Assembly: GCA_029564595.1 (NCBI GenBank) | Contig: JAKQPS010000113.1 | Coordinates: forward strand, 252,927 to 316,926 | Reading direction: 5' to 3' | From: a bacterium | GTDB taxonomy: Bacteria; UBP15; UBA6099 | Length of the DNA stretch: 64,000 nt | Shown here: piece by piece, positions 26,005 through 35,390 of the stretch | How positions within the stretch are numbered: the stretch's first letter is position 1 | Layout: the number at the start of each line of letters is the position of its first letter | Position numbers and translations under genes: made by a program | The notes under the pieces: model-generated | The model's input: only the letters and a program-made list of their open reading frames with translations | Databases searched by the model: none | Told to the model about the DNA's origin: nothing

Positions 26005-28714
26005 GGACGGCGCAAACCTTCAATTCGGGAATTTTCGCCACAGGGTCGAGCGCGTCATTCGTAAGTCTGTTAACCGGAGCCTCGCTGAAATGAAACGTCG
26101 TGAAAACAACCCCTTTTTCCACCATCCCTGACACGCGCGCGCGCAAACTGATTTCCCCTCTTCTGGAGGATACTTTCACCATATCGCCGTCCGACACTCC
26201 TAGACGTTCCGCGTCGGATGGATTAATCTCAAGTATTGCTTCTGGGGCGAGAATTTCGAGACTGGGACATTTGCGAGTCATCGTCCCCGTGTGGTAGTGA
26301 TACTGAATGCGTCCGGTTGTCAGAATTATCGGGTATTTTTCATCCGTCAATTCCGCCGCCGGTTTGTAAGGAATGGCGGTCATCAGACCTTTGCCGCGCT
26401 TGAAGCCTTCCGCGTGAAGGAACTCAGTGCCGGGATGATCGATGTCCGGACACGGCCACTGTATGCCGCCTTTCTCAAGACGGGAGTAACTTATACCGGC
26501 GTACGAGGGAACAACTCGTCTGATTTCGTTGAATATCTGCTCCGGAGACGCATAGTCCGCGGAGAATCCCATAAGCTGAAACAGGCGCTGGATTATTCTC
26601 CAATCAGGGTAACAGCTTCCGAGAGGCTGAACCGCCGCCCTAACGCGCTGCGCTCTGCGCTCGGTGTTTGTGAAAGTCCCGTCCTTTTCCGCCCAACTCG
26701 CGCCCGGAAGAACCACATCCGCTCTTGCGGCTGTTTCAGTCAGGAAAATATCCTGAACCACAAGGAAGTCGACTTTGTCCAACGCTTCCTCGATGTGGGT
26801 GATATTCGCGTCAGATAGCGCCGGGTTCTCGCCCATCACGTAAAGCGCTCGAATCTCCCCTTTCAAAATCGCCGGCATCATCTCTGTGACGGTTAATCCG
26901 GGTTTCGACGGCAGCGAATCGACGCCCCAGACGGCAGCGATTTTTCGCCTTGCCGAATCGTCCGCGACGCTCGCGTATCCCGGAAGCGAGCTTGGCAAAG
27001 CGCCCATGTCGCAAGCGCCTTGCACGTTGTTCTGTCCTCTTAACGGATTGACGCCTGTGCCGCGCCTGCCGACGTTGCCTGTGAGCATCGCCAGATTCGC
27101 CACCGATTTCACGGCGTCAGTTCCTGTGACATGCTGCGTTATTCCCATGGCGTATAAAAAAGTCGTTTTATCGGATTTTCCTATCAGTTCGGCCACCGCA
27201 ATCAGATCGGACGCCGGAATCCCCGTTATGCTCTCAACCAGTTCGGGAGTGTAACTTTCCACTTCTTGTGCCAGTTCTTCGAACCCTTCGCATCTTTCGT
27301 CGATATATTCTTTATTATGAAGATTGTTCTTGATAATCCAATGCATTATGCCGTTGAGCCAAGCGACATCCGTGCCGGGTTTCTGGCGAAGCCAGTAGTT
27401 CGCCTGTTCGACCAAATCTATGCGCCTCGGATCAGCCACCACGAGACGGGCGTCCCCCCGCTCTACCGCTCTCTTAATTCTCTGCGCGATTATGGGATGG
27501 TTCTCCGTTGTGTTGGTTCCCGTGATAACAATAACATCGGCCTCCTCGATTTCAGCAATCGAGTTGGTCATCGCGCCGCTTCCGAAGACTGTGGCCAGAC
27601 CGGCCACGGTGGAAGCGTGTCAAAGCCGGGCGCAGTGATCGACGTTGTTCGAGCCGATCGCCTGCCTTATGAACCTCTGAAAAAGATAGTTTTCCTCATT
27701 AGTGCATCTTGCGCTCGAAAGCCCCGCGATGGAATCCGGGCCGTGTTCCGCGATAGAGCGCCTGAATTCCCTCGCCACCCTCGTCAGGGCTTTCGTCCAC
27801 GTCGTTTCTTCGAGTTCTCCCTTTTCATTCCTTATCAGCGGCTTGCTGAGGCGCTCCCCGCTATGTATGAACGCATACCCGAATCTGCCCTTCGAGCACA
27901 GTCTTCCTTTGTTGACTCCCGTCGCGTCGTCAGTCGTCACCCCGACCACTTTGCCGTTTACAACGTTCAGTTCCAGCGAGCAACCGACTCCGCAGTACGC
28001 GCATGTCGTAGCCGTCTTTTCCGTTTCCCACGGCTTGCCCTTGCCGCCCCCCATGCGCTCTTCGATAGCGTTCACCGGACATACTCTCATGCACTCTCCG
28101 CATGAGACGCAGCGCGAAGGGCTTTCAGGGTCGGCGAGAGCGGGCTGAATCGACGCCAGCGCCCCCGGACCCGCCATCGTTATCGCTCCGAGTCCCCTTA
28201 TCTCCTTGCAGACTTTCACGCACCTTCCGCACAACACGCACCGCCTCGGATGATAGTCGAGTATCGGAGTCGAAAATTCCTTCCACGGATACTCCTCCGT
28301 CTTGATGCTGTAACTCCCGAAATCGTTCGGGGCGAGGTCGTACTCGTATGCGATATCCTGAAGCTCGCAATCGCCGTTTTTAGGACACGGCGAACAGTTC
28401 AACGGGTGATGCGCCAAGATCATCCTTATGACCTCGCGCCTCAGGTTAAAAAGCCTCTCCGAACGAGTCGCCACTCTCATGCCGTCCAGAGCCTGAGTGT
28501 TGCAGGCGGTAGCCGGCCTGTCGACGCCTTCGACCTCCACCACGCACACCCTGCATGAGCCTATCGGGCTTAGAGCTTCGTGATAACAGAGCGTCGGGAT
28601 TCTTACTCCCACCGCCCTTGCCGCTTCGAGTATGGTCGCCCCTTCCGGCGCTAATACCGTCTTCCCGTCGATCTCCAGTCGCACTTTCTTTTTCGTTTCG
28701 ATGATTGTGGTCAT
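25988..28714 (-). CDS. NAD(P)-linked formate dehydrogenase catalytic subunit, selenoprotein
   Basis: A 908-residue Mo/W bis-MGD enzyme in which TGA 27620-27622 encodes selenocysteine 365. The frame stays open on both sides, and the context VDHCARL-U-HASTVAGL matches the Sec site of bacterial formate dehydrogenases exactly; the paralogue at 18586 has Cys there. Domains: [2Fe-2S] ferredoxin (CYHEAL..CRVCVVEVEG), His-Cys cluster (HPLNCSPCPKNGDC), two 4Fe-4S sites (CVLCGRCVKVC, CVSCGECMRVCP), catalytic cluster (CAYCGVGCSLEL, CSKGRFGYAF) and the MGD domains. No export signal. GAGGAA precedes ATG 28714, four bases after the NuoF/GltD fusion stop. Translation needs selB/selC products not present here. 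Standard gene callers will split it into two frames. Confidence 0.94.
27578..27622 (-). promoter_or_regulatory. Bacterial SECIS element for the selenocysteine codon
   Basis: In the mRNA, the UGA is followed by CAC, then GCUUCC (27611-27616) pairing with GGAAGC (27578-27583), and inside that a perfect 6-bp stem GUGGCC/GGCCAC closing the loop GGUCU (27597-27601). There are 18 bases from UGA to the loop, as in Escherichia coli fdhF, whose apical loop is also GGUCU. This structure recruits SelB with Sec-tRNA. All pairs can be checked directly in the sequence. Confidence 0.93.
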
Positions 28715-28718
28715 TGTT

Positions 28719-30683
28719 TTATTCCTCTGTGGCGAACAACGCGATTCTGTAACAACGCAGGCATCTCTCCGCCTCTCTTATAGCTTCGTCGGGCTTTAAT
28801 CCGCGCTCGATTTCGACAAAGTCCGAAGTCCTCTCGCGCGCCGGTCTCATTTCCAGCCGGCAACGCGCCTTGTTTCCAAGCCTGTTCACCGGCGCTTGCG
28901 GCAGGGACATCGTTTTGAGCAATCTGAACATCCTTTCCGCTTCGGGCATGCTCATCTTCTCTCCGCGCATCCTCTGATCCATACAATGGGCGACTCTCAA
29001 TCCGTGTCCCATGGCGTCAATCAGAGCGGCGGGGCCGCTCACGCAGTCTCCTCCCGCGAACACCCTGTCCCTGCCCGTCATCATCGTGTTGTCGTCCACG
29101 GCGATAGTTCCCCACTTCGTGGTCTCTATTCCGCTTCCGTCGGACAGGAAAGAAAAGTCGGAGGATTGCCCTATCGCCGGTATCACGATGTCGCACTCTA
29201 TGAAAAAATCCGAGCCTTTGACTTCTACAGGCCGGCGACGGCCCGAAGCGTCGGGTTCCCCCAAGTCCATCTTCACGCAGGTTATCCCCTTCACTTTGCC
29301 GGCCTCGGCGTCGATTCTTACCGGGTGCGTAAGAAATAGGAACTCCACGCCCTCTTCCATCGCGCCTTCTATTTCCTCGTGGTCCGCCGGCATTTCTTTC
29401 TGAGTGCGCCTGTACACCACGCTTACTTTTGAATATCCGAGCCGCACGGCGCTTCTCGCGCAGTCCATCGCAACGTTGCCGCCTCCCACAACCACGACTC
29501 TGGTTCCTTCGGGAGGCTTGAACTCTCCGATGTGATGCAGAAGATTGAGGTCGCGCAGAAAAGTCACTCCCGCCACATACCCTTCCGAATTAGCGTCTTC
29601 TCCCTCCATTCCCACGCTTTTGCTGCCGTGCGCTCCGACGGAGATCAGGACGCTGTCGTATTCCGTCTCAAGTTGGCTGAGAGACAAATCCCTTCCCAGC
29701 CGCTTGCCGTAATGAAACTTCACTCCGATTTCGGATATCCGCCTGACTTCCGAACTGATAACGTCGCGAGGCAGCCTGTAGTCGGGAATCCCCACCGCGC
29801 TCATACCGCCCGGCTCCCGCAGGTCTTCGAATATATGGACTTCATGCCCCTTGCGCTTGAGATAAAAAGCGGCGGTAAGCCCGCAAGGCCCGGCTCCTAT
29901 AATCGCCGCTTTCTTTCCGCTTGCGGACGGAATTTCTTCCAGCGGCTTGGACCTTGCCGAGACGTAAGACACTATCTGATCATTGACGAATCTTTTCAGG
30001 TGTTTGATTGAAATCGCCTCGTCAAGCTCTTCGCGGCGGCAGACGAATTCGCAAGGCCTGACGCAGACTCGCCCGCAGACTCCCGCGAGCGGATTTTTCC
30101 TGCCGATTATCGCAAGGCTTTCATAGTAGTTCCCGCTTCTGATTGCGTCCACATATTCCGGAATATCCAGATGAGCCGGGCAGGCTTCAATGCAGGGAGC
30201 GGTTGCCATCGCCCTGTAGTTTCCTCGCTTCACAGGCGCGCGTCCCGCGACCGCCTCCTCAAAAGCTTCAGGCGCCAGTTCCATCATCTTGAGCAAAGCA
30301 GTCATGGATGTGTGGCCCAGTTCGCACATGGAGGCGTCCCGGATGACCGCCGCCATGGACCGTATGGCGTCAATGTCCTCGCGCCGCCCGTGCCCGTCCG
30401 CCAACGCGGCCAGCTTCTCGGCCACTACTTTCGTGCCCACTCTGCACGGAGTGCAGTATCCGCAACTTTCCTCCTGCGCTTTTTCGACGTACGCCCTAGC
30501 CATGTCCACGACGGGCGCGTCGCGATCAAAAAGAAAAAAGCCGTCCCATCCCATGAATGCCAGAATGTCGTTGCCGCTCTCGAATTCCTTCAATCCTTTG
30601 AACGCTTCCGGAATCGCCGACTTCTTAAGTCCCCGGTTGTCCGTCACATCGTCCCGCCAACTGCCTAAGATAACTTTCGCCAT
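28719..30683 (-). CDS. NuoF C-terminal domain/GltD-type NAD(P)H oxidoreductase fusion
   Basis: A 654-residue flavoprotein. Residues about 1-140 match only the end of NuoF: SLBB-like region and the cluster motif ESCGYCTPCRVGTK with a fourth Cys in MCELGHTS; the FMN/NADH-binding part of NuoF is absent. From about 155 it is GltD-like: cysteine-rich CIEACPAHLDIP and CGRVCVRPCEFVCRR (two clusters), FAD motif IIGAGPCGLTAAFYL, NAD(P) motif VVVVGGGNVAMDCA, and GGDCVSGPAALIDAMGHG. Such subunits (as in SfrB, NfnB, HytB-type complexes) link NADPH or NADH to an iron-sulfur partner. Here the partner is the formate dehydrogenase four bases downstream. NADPH is a reasonable guess for its nucleotide, by relation to GltD. 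Confidence 0.88.
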   Translation of the reverse strand: MAKVILGSWRDDVTDNRGLKKSAIPEAFKGLKEFESGNDILAFMGWDGFFLFDRDAPVVDMARAYVEKAQEESCGYCTPCRVGTKVVAEKLAALADGHGRREDIDAIRSMAAVIRDASMCELGHTSMTALLKMMELAPEAFEEAVAGRAPVKRGNYRAMATAPCIEACPAHLDIPEYVDAIRSGNYYESLAIIGRKNPLAGVCGRVCVRPCEFVCRREELDEAISIKHLKRFVNDQIVSYVSARSKPLEEIPSASGKKAAIIGAGPCGLTAAFYLKRKGHEVHIFEDLREPGGMSAVGIPDYRLPRDVISSEVRRISEIGVKFHYGKRLGRDLSLSQLETEYDSVLISVGAHGSKSVGMEGEDANSEGYVAGVTFLRDLNLLHHIGEFKPPEGTRVVVVGGGNVAMDCARSAVRLGYSKVSVVYRRTQKEMPADHEEIEGAMEEGVEFLFLTHPVRIDAEAGKVKGITCVKMDLGEPDASGRRRPVEVKGSDFFIECDIVIPAIGQSSDFSFLSDGSGIETTKWGTIAVDDNTMMTGRDRVFAGGDCVSGPAALIDAMGHGLRVAHCMDQRMRGEKMSMPEAERMFRLLKTMSLPQAPVNRLGNKARCRLEMRPARERTSDFVEIERGLKPDEAIREAERCLRCYRIALFATEE

Positions 30684-30717
30684 ATCGCAAGATTCTCCAT
30701 TGCCTTCTTCTTGATAG

Positions 30718-31335
30718 TCACCAGATTTCCGATTCTAATCTCCGGGCCATCGTCATCATCTGTTTATCCGTGAGCTTTCCGACGTTTTCCTCAATCCATT
30801 TCACATCTCCGGTCGCTATCGCCGTTTTCGCTTCGGAACTGATGTCGTAATCTTTCAGAGCCTCCGAGCCTTCCATGTACAGCCGGTCAAAAAAGTCCGG
30901 GTCGTCGGATGTCCTGTCCAGAATCTCCAGCACGAGGGTCTCGCGCATTGATTTCTTCGGATCCTTCGCTCCGATTGCCTGAGACACCGCGTTCCTAAGT
31001 TCTTCGGGAGTGAATGGTTTAGGGATATAGTCGTAGGCGCCGAGTTTCATAAATTCTCTTGCGGTGTCCATAGATGGATAGCCCGTTATTACGATAACCG
31101 TTAATCGGGGATTTGTTTTTCTGATCCGTCTTACGACTTCGACGCCGTTCAGTTCAGGCATCATAATGTCTGTTATGAAAAGATCGATGCCTCCCGCCGA
31201 AGCAATATCTATGCATTCCGCGGGCGATGTGCTTGTGATTATCTCAAGTCCGGTTTCCTCCAGTATTTCCCTGCATGTGTTAAGAATCACTTCCTCATCG
31301 TCAAGCACAAGCGCTTTTTTTGCTGTCTCTTCCAT
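30718..31335 (-). CDS. Response regulator with an unassigned C-terminal helical extension
   Basis: A 205-residue protein and first gene of the selenocysteine formate dehydrogenase unit. Residues 1-125 are a receiver (KALVLDDEEVIL, LFITDIMMPELNG, VIVITGYPSM, IPKPFTPEEL). Residues about 130-205 form an acidic helical tail (LDRTSDDPDFFDRLYMEG through MMTMARRLESEIW) that I do not recognise; it has no helix-turn-helix or catalytic motif. ATG 31333-31335 is chosen for the CAGGAGG eight bases before it. It may partner with the haem kinase at 24271, controlling the enzyme by binding rather than by transcription; that is inference. Confidence 0.85.
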   Translation of the reverse strand: MEETAKKALVLDDEEVILNTCREILEETGLEIITSTSPAECIDIASAGGIDLFITDIMMPELNGVEVVRRIRKTNPRLTVIVITGYPSMDTAREFMKLGAYDYIPKPFTPEELRNAVSQAIGAKDPKKSMRETLVLEILDRTSDDPDFFDRLYMEGSEALKDYDISSEAKTAIATGDVKWIEENVGKLTDKQMMTMARRLESEIW

Positions 31336-31769
31336 GATGCTTTCCTCCTGTTTTTGATAAATCATCGATGTTATTCAATTAACACATAAACAGGAAACGC
31401 GTTGATTGGCGATAATCACACATCTCGCGCGTTCCCGCATCCCGGACACGCTTAATTAACGCATTGCCGGGTTTCTTCTCTGTTGTTCACCGCGATCGAT
31501 TGAGTTCTATTTCGTTTTTTGCTTTTTTAGTTCGACCGCAGCAGCGCCACTTCACCTGTTCGCAATCATATCAAAGGCATCATTGAAGTGTCAAGAACGC
31601 GTTTTTCGCGACTTTTAACACCCTTTTCGCATCTATAGCTCTAGCCTATATCCGCTTGTATAATGTTGTTGATATATTATGGCAATTGTAATCTGATTAT
31701 TGATCGCACATCATGTCGGCGATTAGAATCAACATTGAATGAGAGTTGATAGGAAAAGAGCGGGATAAA
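31336..31769. other. Divergent intergenic region
   Basis: About 430 bases between the formate dehydrogenase unit (leftward) and a glycosyltransferase (rightward). A TATAAT at 31659-31664 on the plus strand could serve the glycosyltransferase, but no good -35 is visible. No convincing promoter was found for the leftward unit, and no sigma54 -24/-12 pattern was seen. No RNA gene or repeat recognised. Confidence 0.4.
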
Positions 31770-32504
31770 ATGTCAAAACGCGTAGTCGTGATGCCTGCGT
31801 TGAATGCTGAAAAAACTCTCGCGGCGACATATTCACTGATCCCAATGGATTGCGTTGACGAAGTGATTCTTGTCGACGACGGCAGCGTTGACGCCACTGT
31901 GGATATCGCCAAACGGCTCGGCATTCATGTGGTGGCTCATCCGCATAACGCCGGTTACGGGGCCAACCAGAAGACGTGCTATATGGAAGCTCTGCGCAGG
32001 GACGCCGATGTGGTGATAATGCTCCATCCGGACGGACAGCACGATCCCGCGTTGATTCCCAGCATGATTGAAGCGATTGAAAACGGGAGCGGAGACTTAG
32101 TTCTTGCGTCTCGTTTTCTCCCTCCGGGAGGCGCCCTCGTGGGCGGCATGCCTTTTTACAAATTCTTCTTCAACAGGCTTCTCACATTGGTCGAGAATAT
32201 CGCCCTCGGACTCCGCATGTCGGAGTATCACACCGGATATCGCGCTTATTCCAGAAAACTCCTTGAAACGATTCCTTTTCTCCGCAACTCCAACGATTTC
32301 GTTTGCGACCAGCAAATTGTTTTTCAGACTGTCAGCTTTGGTTTCAATATCTGCGAATTGCCTATTCAGACCAGATATCTTGATGGGGCTTCTTCAATCG
32401 GATTCAGTCGGAGCGTCGTTTACGGCCTGATGACTCTTTGCTATGCTTTTTCATATCTGCTTTTCCGTTCGGGGCTTTTTAAAAGCCGCTTGTTCAAAAA
32501 ATAA
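31770..32504 (+). CDS. GT2 glycosyltransferase, polyprenyl-phosphate sugar synthase-like
   Basis: A 244-residue family 2 enzyme: VVVMPALNAEKTL, ILVDDGSVDATV, PHNAGYGANQKTCY and the catalytic-region HPDGQHDP and ASRFLPPGG. This set is typical of DPM1-like and undecaprenyl-phosphate sugar synthases. The C terminus (YGLMTLCYAFSYLLFRSGLF, in part) is one hydrophobic anchor. It would make a lipid-linked sugar for the GT-C protein 73 bases downstream. ATG 31770 follows AGCGGGA; an in-frame TTG at 31746 gives a longer but less likely form. Confidence 0.85.
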   Translation: MSKRVVVMPALNAEKTLAATYSLIPMDCVDEVILVDDGSVDATVDIAKRLGIHVVAHPHNAGYGANQKTCYMEALRRDADVVIMLHPDGQHDPALIPSMIEAIENGSGDLVLASRFLPPGGALVGGMPFYKFFFNRLLTLVENIALGLRMSEYHTGYRAYSRKLLETIPFLRNSNDFVCDQQIVFQTVSFGFNICELPIQTRYLDGASSIGFSRSVVYGLMTLCYAFSYLLFRSGLFKSRLFKK

Positions 32505-32577
32505 TGCTCTGATATTTCGAGGAAACCGATTGCCGCGATTCGATTGGCATCAATAGAGAGCGAGCGCCGGTAAAAAC

Positions 32578-34362
32578 ATGAAGCGTCAAAAAACTGATAG
32601 CGCGAAGCTGACTTTTGATTCAGCCGCTTTGAAAATGTCCGAGAAGAATGCTGCCGACAAGTTAACCTATAAAGCAATGAACCGACCGGGAAATATCTGC
32701 ATGGCGGCCGCTGCCGCAATCGTCATAATTCATTTTCTAATTCTCGCTTCCTTCTTCAAGCCCGCCGCTTCTGGACTGGATTCTCACGGCTATATCAAAC
32801 AAAGCCGTCTGATAGCCGATACAGGCAGGAACTTCGAAGTCGCGGAGTCAAGAGCGCAATTCACGGGATATACATGGAGGCCGAGCGTAGAAAAAGGCAG
32901 ATACGACAATCTTTGGCCGTCAGGATTCCCCGCCATATTGGCAGCTACGCGTATTGTTTTCGGCGCTAAAGCCGTATATTGGGTCAATCCGATAATGGCG
33001 GCGCTGGCGCTCGCCGCTTTCTTTCTTTTCTGCCGTGAACGGATAGGGCCGCGCTGGTCGCTCGCCGCTCTGGTTTTATTTGCGATTAACCCGGTCTTCA
33101 ACCAGCATATCCACTACAACTATTCGCACATTGCCGTGCTGTTTTTTCTGATGATATCCTTGGCGCTCGCCGCTCGAGGCCTGCGCGCTGAACGATCCGC
33201 GCTTCTTTTATTAGCTGCCGGATTATCTGCAGGTTGCATACCTTCCATAAGGATGATTGAAAGCATTTTTGTGCCGGCAATATTTCTCTACATTGTAATA
33301 AAGAGCGATTCGCATAAGTGGCGCCGCGCTGCGGCTTTCGCCTCCGGAGCCGCTTTGCCCATCATTGCTTTCTGCGTTTGGAATCAAATCGCCTACGGAG
33401 CGTTTTGGAAAACCGGCTATTCGTTGTTCTACGATGATATCTCAAGCATGTTCAGCTTCAAATATCTCGCTCTTTATTCGTTGGGATACATTCAGAAATT
33501 GTTAGGCGAAGGTTTTGGATTCGCATTTGCTCCGGGCGTTCTCGGAATAGTATTTCTTTGCGCGCGGCGGGCAACATGGAAAGAAGGTGTTTTGTGCGCC
33601 TCGATTGTTCTGCCTCTGATGTTTTTACAGATTTCTTACATGTTTCACCCCGCGCCTGAAATGATGAGATTCTTTATTCCAGCTTTTCCCTTATTATCGT
33701 TTGCAAGCGTGTGGCTGTTGAAGGAACTGACATCGGGGAAAAGAAAGCAGGGAATCGCCCTCGCCGCGGCTCTGATTGTTTTATCCGCTATATGGGGGCT
33801 TCCCCAAGCGAAGTATTCTCTCAACACGCTAAAATTCAGGCAGAACGCGTTGTCCGGCATCGCTGAAATGATAGAGGAGAATGTTCCGCGAGGCTCGGTC
33901 GTTATAGCCGACGAAGTTGTCGCTCAGCATCTTGACGCGCTCGGTTACTGGAAAGTGGCGGACGCCAACCTTTTGGCTGAAGACAGGCAGCGTCTGTACG
34001 GACGGACAACTCCGCAGAACAGAGTCTCGGCCTTCGAGAAAGACGCTCTCGATTGGGCGGGAGAGAGCGGCCGGGTTTTCTGGGTTGGAAAAGAGAACGC
34101 CGAAAGAACCTTCTCTCCTTATCTGAACTCAACCCGCATGTCGCCGAAAGCGGAAATCATTGTGGAAGACAACCCATACTTGAGAGAAAGCGATTTCGCG
34201 ATAAGGGCGCGGAACCGGAAATCCCCGAACAGCCCTCCGATTCTCAAAAGAGGTTGCGGCAACTTCGACATGGGCGCGCTCGGAAGATTTGAACTGATGT
34301 TTGCCGCGCTTCTCGATGGCTCTCCGTTTGTTCTGTACGAATTAGAGCCGGTTACAGAATAA
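32578..34362 (+). CDS. GT-C type polytopic membrane glycosyltransferase
   Basis: A 594-residue membrane protein. A polar N terminus of about 38 residues is followed by about ten hydrophobic segments starting at MAAAAAIVIIHFLIL. After the first segment comes GLDSHGYIKQ, the position of the GT-C catalytic acidic loop, then NLWPSGFPAILAATRIV. The C-terminal 160 residues are soluble and would face the periplasm, a common plan for PMT/ArnT-like enzymes. It follows a donor-making GT2 enzyme. No clear ribosome site lies before ATG 32578; a later in-frame ATG is possible. Acceptor unknown. Confidence 0.7.
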   Translation: MKRQKTDSAKLTFDSAALKMSEKNAADKLTYKAMNRPGNICMAAAAAIVIIHFLILASFFKPAASGLDSHGYIKQSRLIADTGRNFEVAESRAQFTGYTWRPSVEKGRYDNLWPSGFPAILAATRIVFGAKAVYWVNPIMAALALAAFFLFCRERIGPRWSLAALVLFAINPVFNQHIHYNYSHIAVLFFLMISLALAARGLRAERSALLLLAAGLSAGCIPSIRMIESIFVPAIFLYIVIKSDSHKWRRAAAFASGAALPIIAFCVWNQIAYGAFWKTGYSLFYDDISSMFSFKYLALYSLGYIQKLLGEGFGFAFAPGVLGIVFLCARRATWKEGVLCASIVLPLMFLQISYMFHPAPEMMRFFIPAFPLLSFASVWLLKELTSGKRKQGIALAAALIVLSAIWGLPQAKYSLNTLKFRQNALSGIAEMIEENVPRGSVVIADEVVAQHLDALGYWKVADANLLAEDRQRLYGRTTPQNRVSAFEKDALDWAGESGRVFWVGKENAERTFSPYLNSTRMSPKAEIIVEDNPYLRESDFAIRARNRKSPNSPPILKRGCGNFDMGALGRFELMFAALLDGSPFVLYELEPVTE

Positions 34363-34411
34363 ATGTATAAACCTGAAAAACTGTTTGAAATTGTTTTCGC
34401 CTTCGGTGATT

Positions 34412-35311
34412 CTATTTGCCTTCAATTATTGCCCCGGTCTTTGGGTCGAATGTCATCGCTTGAAAGTATTCAGGCATGACAATCCTAGCGCCGGGCGACA
34501 CCGCTTTGACTTCGCTGAAGAAACTATCTATATCAACGCCCGACATCAGGTTGTTGCCGAATTTGAAAGGCTGAAAAAAATCGTCGTAATGATGAGGGAT
34601 TATGTAATCCGGTTGAAGCCGGCTGTTGAGCCGGGCAATATAGTTCGGAGTGTCCTGCCTGCCTGCGAGGCAAGTGAAAAGCGCGTTGACTTTTCCGACT
34701 TTCGCTGTTTCATCGTCTATGAGGTCGGCGCTTCCGATGTGATAAAGCTTGAGAGCGCCGATTTCGATGAGCAGTCCGTAGACGCCGCCTGCGCGGTAGT
34801 GCGATGCGCGCATCGGCTGCTTCGGCCTTCCTGATATCTGGCCGGGAAACGGAATCCTTCCGAGCACGGCTTTTCCGTGAACTCCGGGCACAAAAGTGAC
34901 TTTGAAAGGCCCGCACATAATGGGAATGAAAGTCTCCACCACTTTGACTTTTTCATCCGGCACGCCCGCGCCCAGACAAACGGACGCGGTGGATGGAGAG
35001 CCTAGGACAAGCGCGCGGGTCTTCATCGCAACCTCCGGAACATCCAGCAGGTGGTCGTAATGGCTGTGGCCGACGAGTATATAATCCGCCTCAGGGAAAA
35101 CCTCCGCGCAAAGCTGTTCGTTGCATTTGAGCGGCATCGCGACCATTCCCGCCATCCGGGGCCGGGTTACGAATGGGTCTATCAGAAGAGTGGTTCCTTT
35201 GTGTTTCAACCTGAAACCGGCGCACCCGGTCCACTCGATGCTGACAGCGTCTTTTAGTTCCGAGAGTTCCGCCGATTTGATTTTATACTGCTCCGGGATT
35301 CCGTATGCCAT
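34412..35311 (-). CDS. Metallo-beta-lactamase-fold hydrolase (UlaG/RomA-like)
   Basis: A 299-residue predicted metal-dependent hydrolase. It has the family's opening strand (VSIEWTGCAGFRLKHKG), TTLLIDPFVTRP, the metal motif GHSHYDHLLD (HxHxDH), a later His near PGVHGKAVLG, and IIPHHYDDFF near the C terminus. Substrate is unknown; close folds act on phosphodiesters, lactones or N-acyl lipids. It is the last gene of the long leftward array, 79 bases after the HAD gene, and converges on the glycosyltransferase at 32578. Confidence 0.85.
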   Translation of the reverse strand: MAYGIPEQYKIKSAELSELKDAVSIEWTGCAGFRLKHKGTTLLIDPFVTRPRMAGMVAMPLKCNEQLCAEVFPEADYILVGHSHYDHLLDVPEVAMKTRALVLGSPSTASVCLGAGVPDEKVKVVETFIPIMCGPFKVTFVPGVHGKAVLGRIPFPGQISGRPKQPMRASHYRAGGVYGLLIEIGALKLYHIGSADLIDDETAKVGKVNALFTCLAGRQDTPNYIARLNSRLQPDYIIPHHYDDFFQPFKFGNNLMSGVDIDSFFSEVKAVSPGARIVMPEYFQAMTFDPKTGAIIEGK

Positions 35312-35390
35312 ATCGCCTCTCCTATCCGCCGCAAAAAAAAACGCAAAGCAAAATCATACCCGCAAAACGCGATAAATCAATAAAAAGCGA

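Noticed and set aside
25988-28714. Two separate genes, or a pseudogene broken by a stop codon
   Set aside because: The stop is TGA at the exact Sec position, followed by a hairpin with correct geometry, and both halves are intact and in frame.
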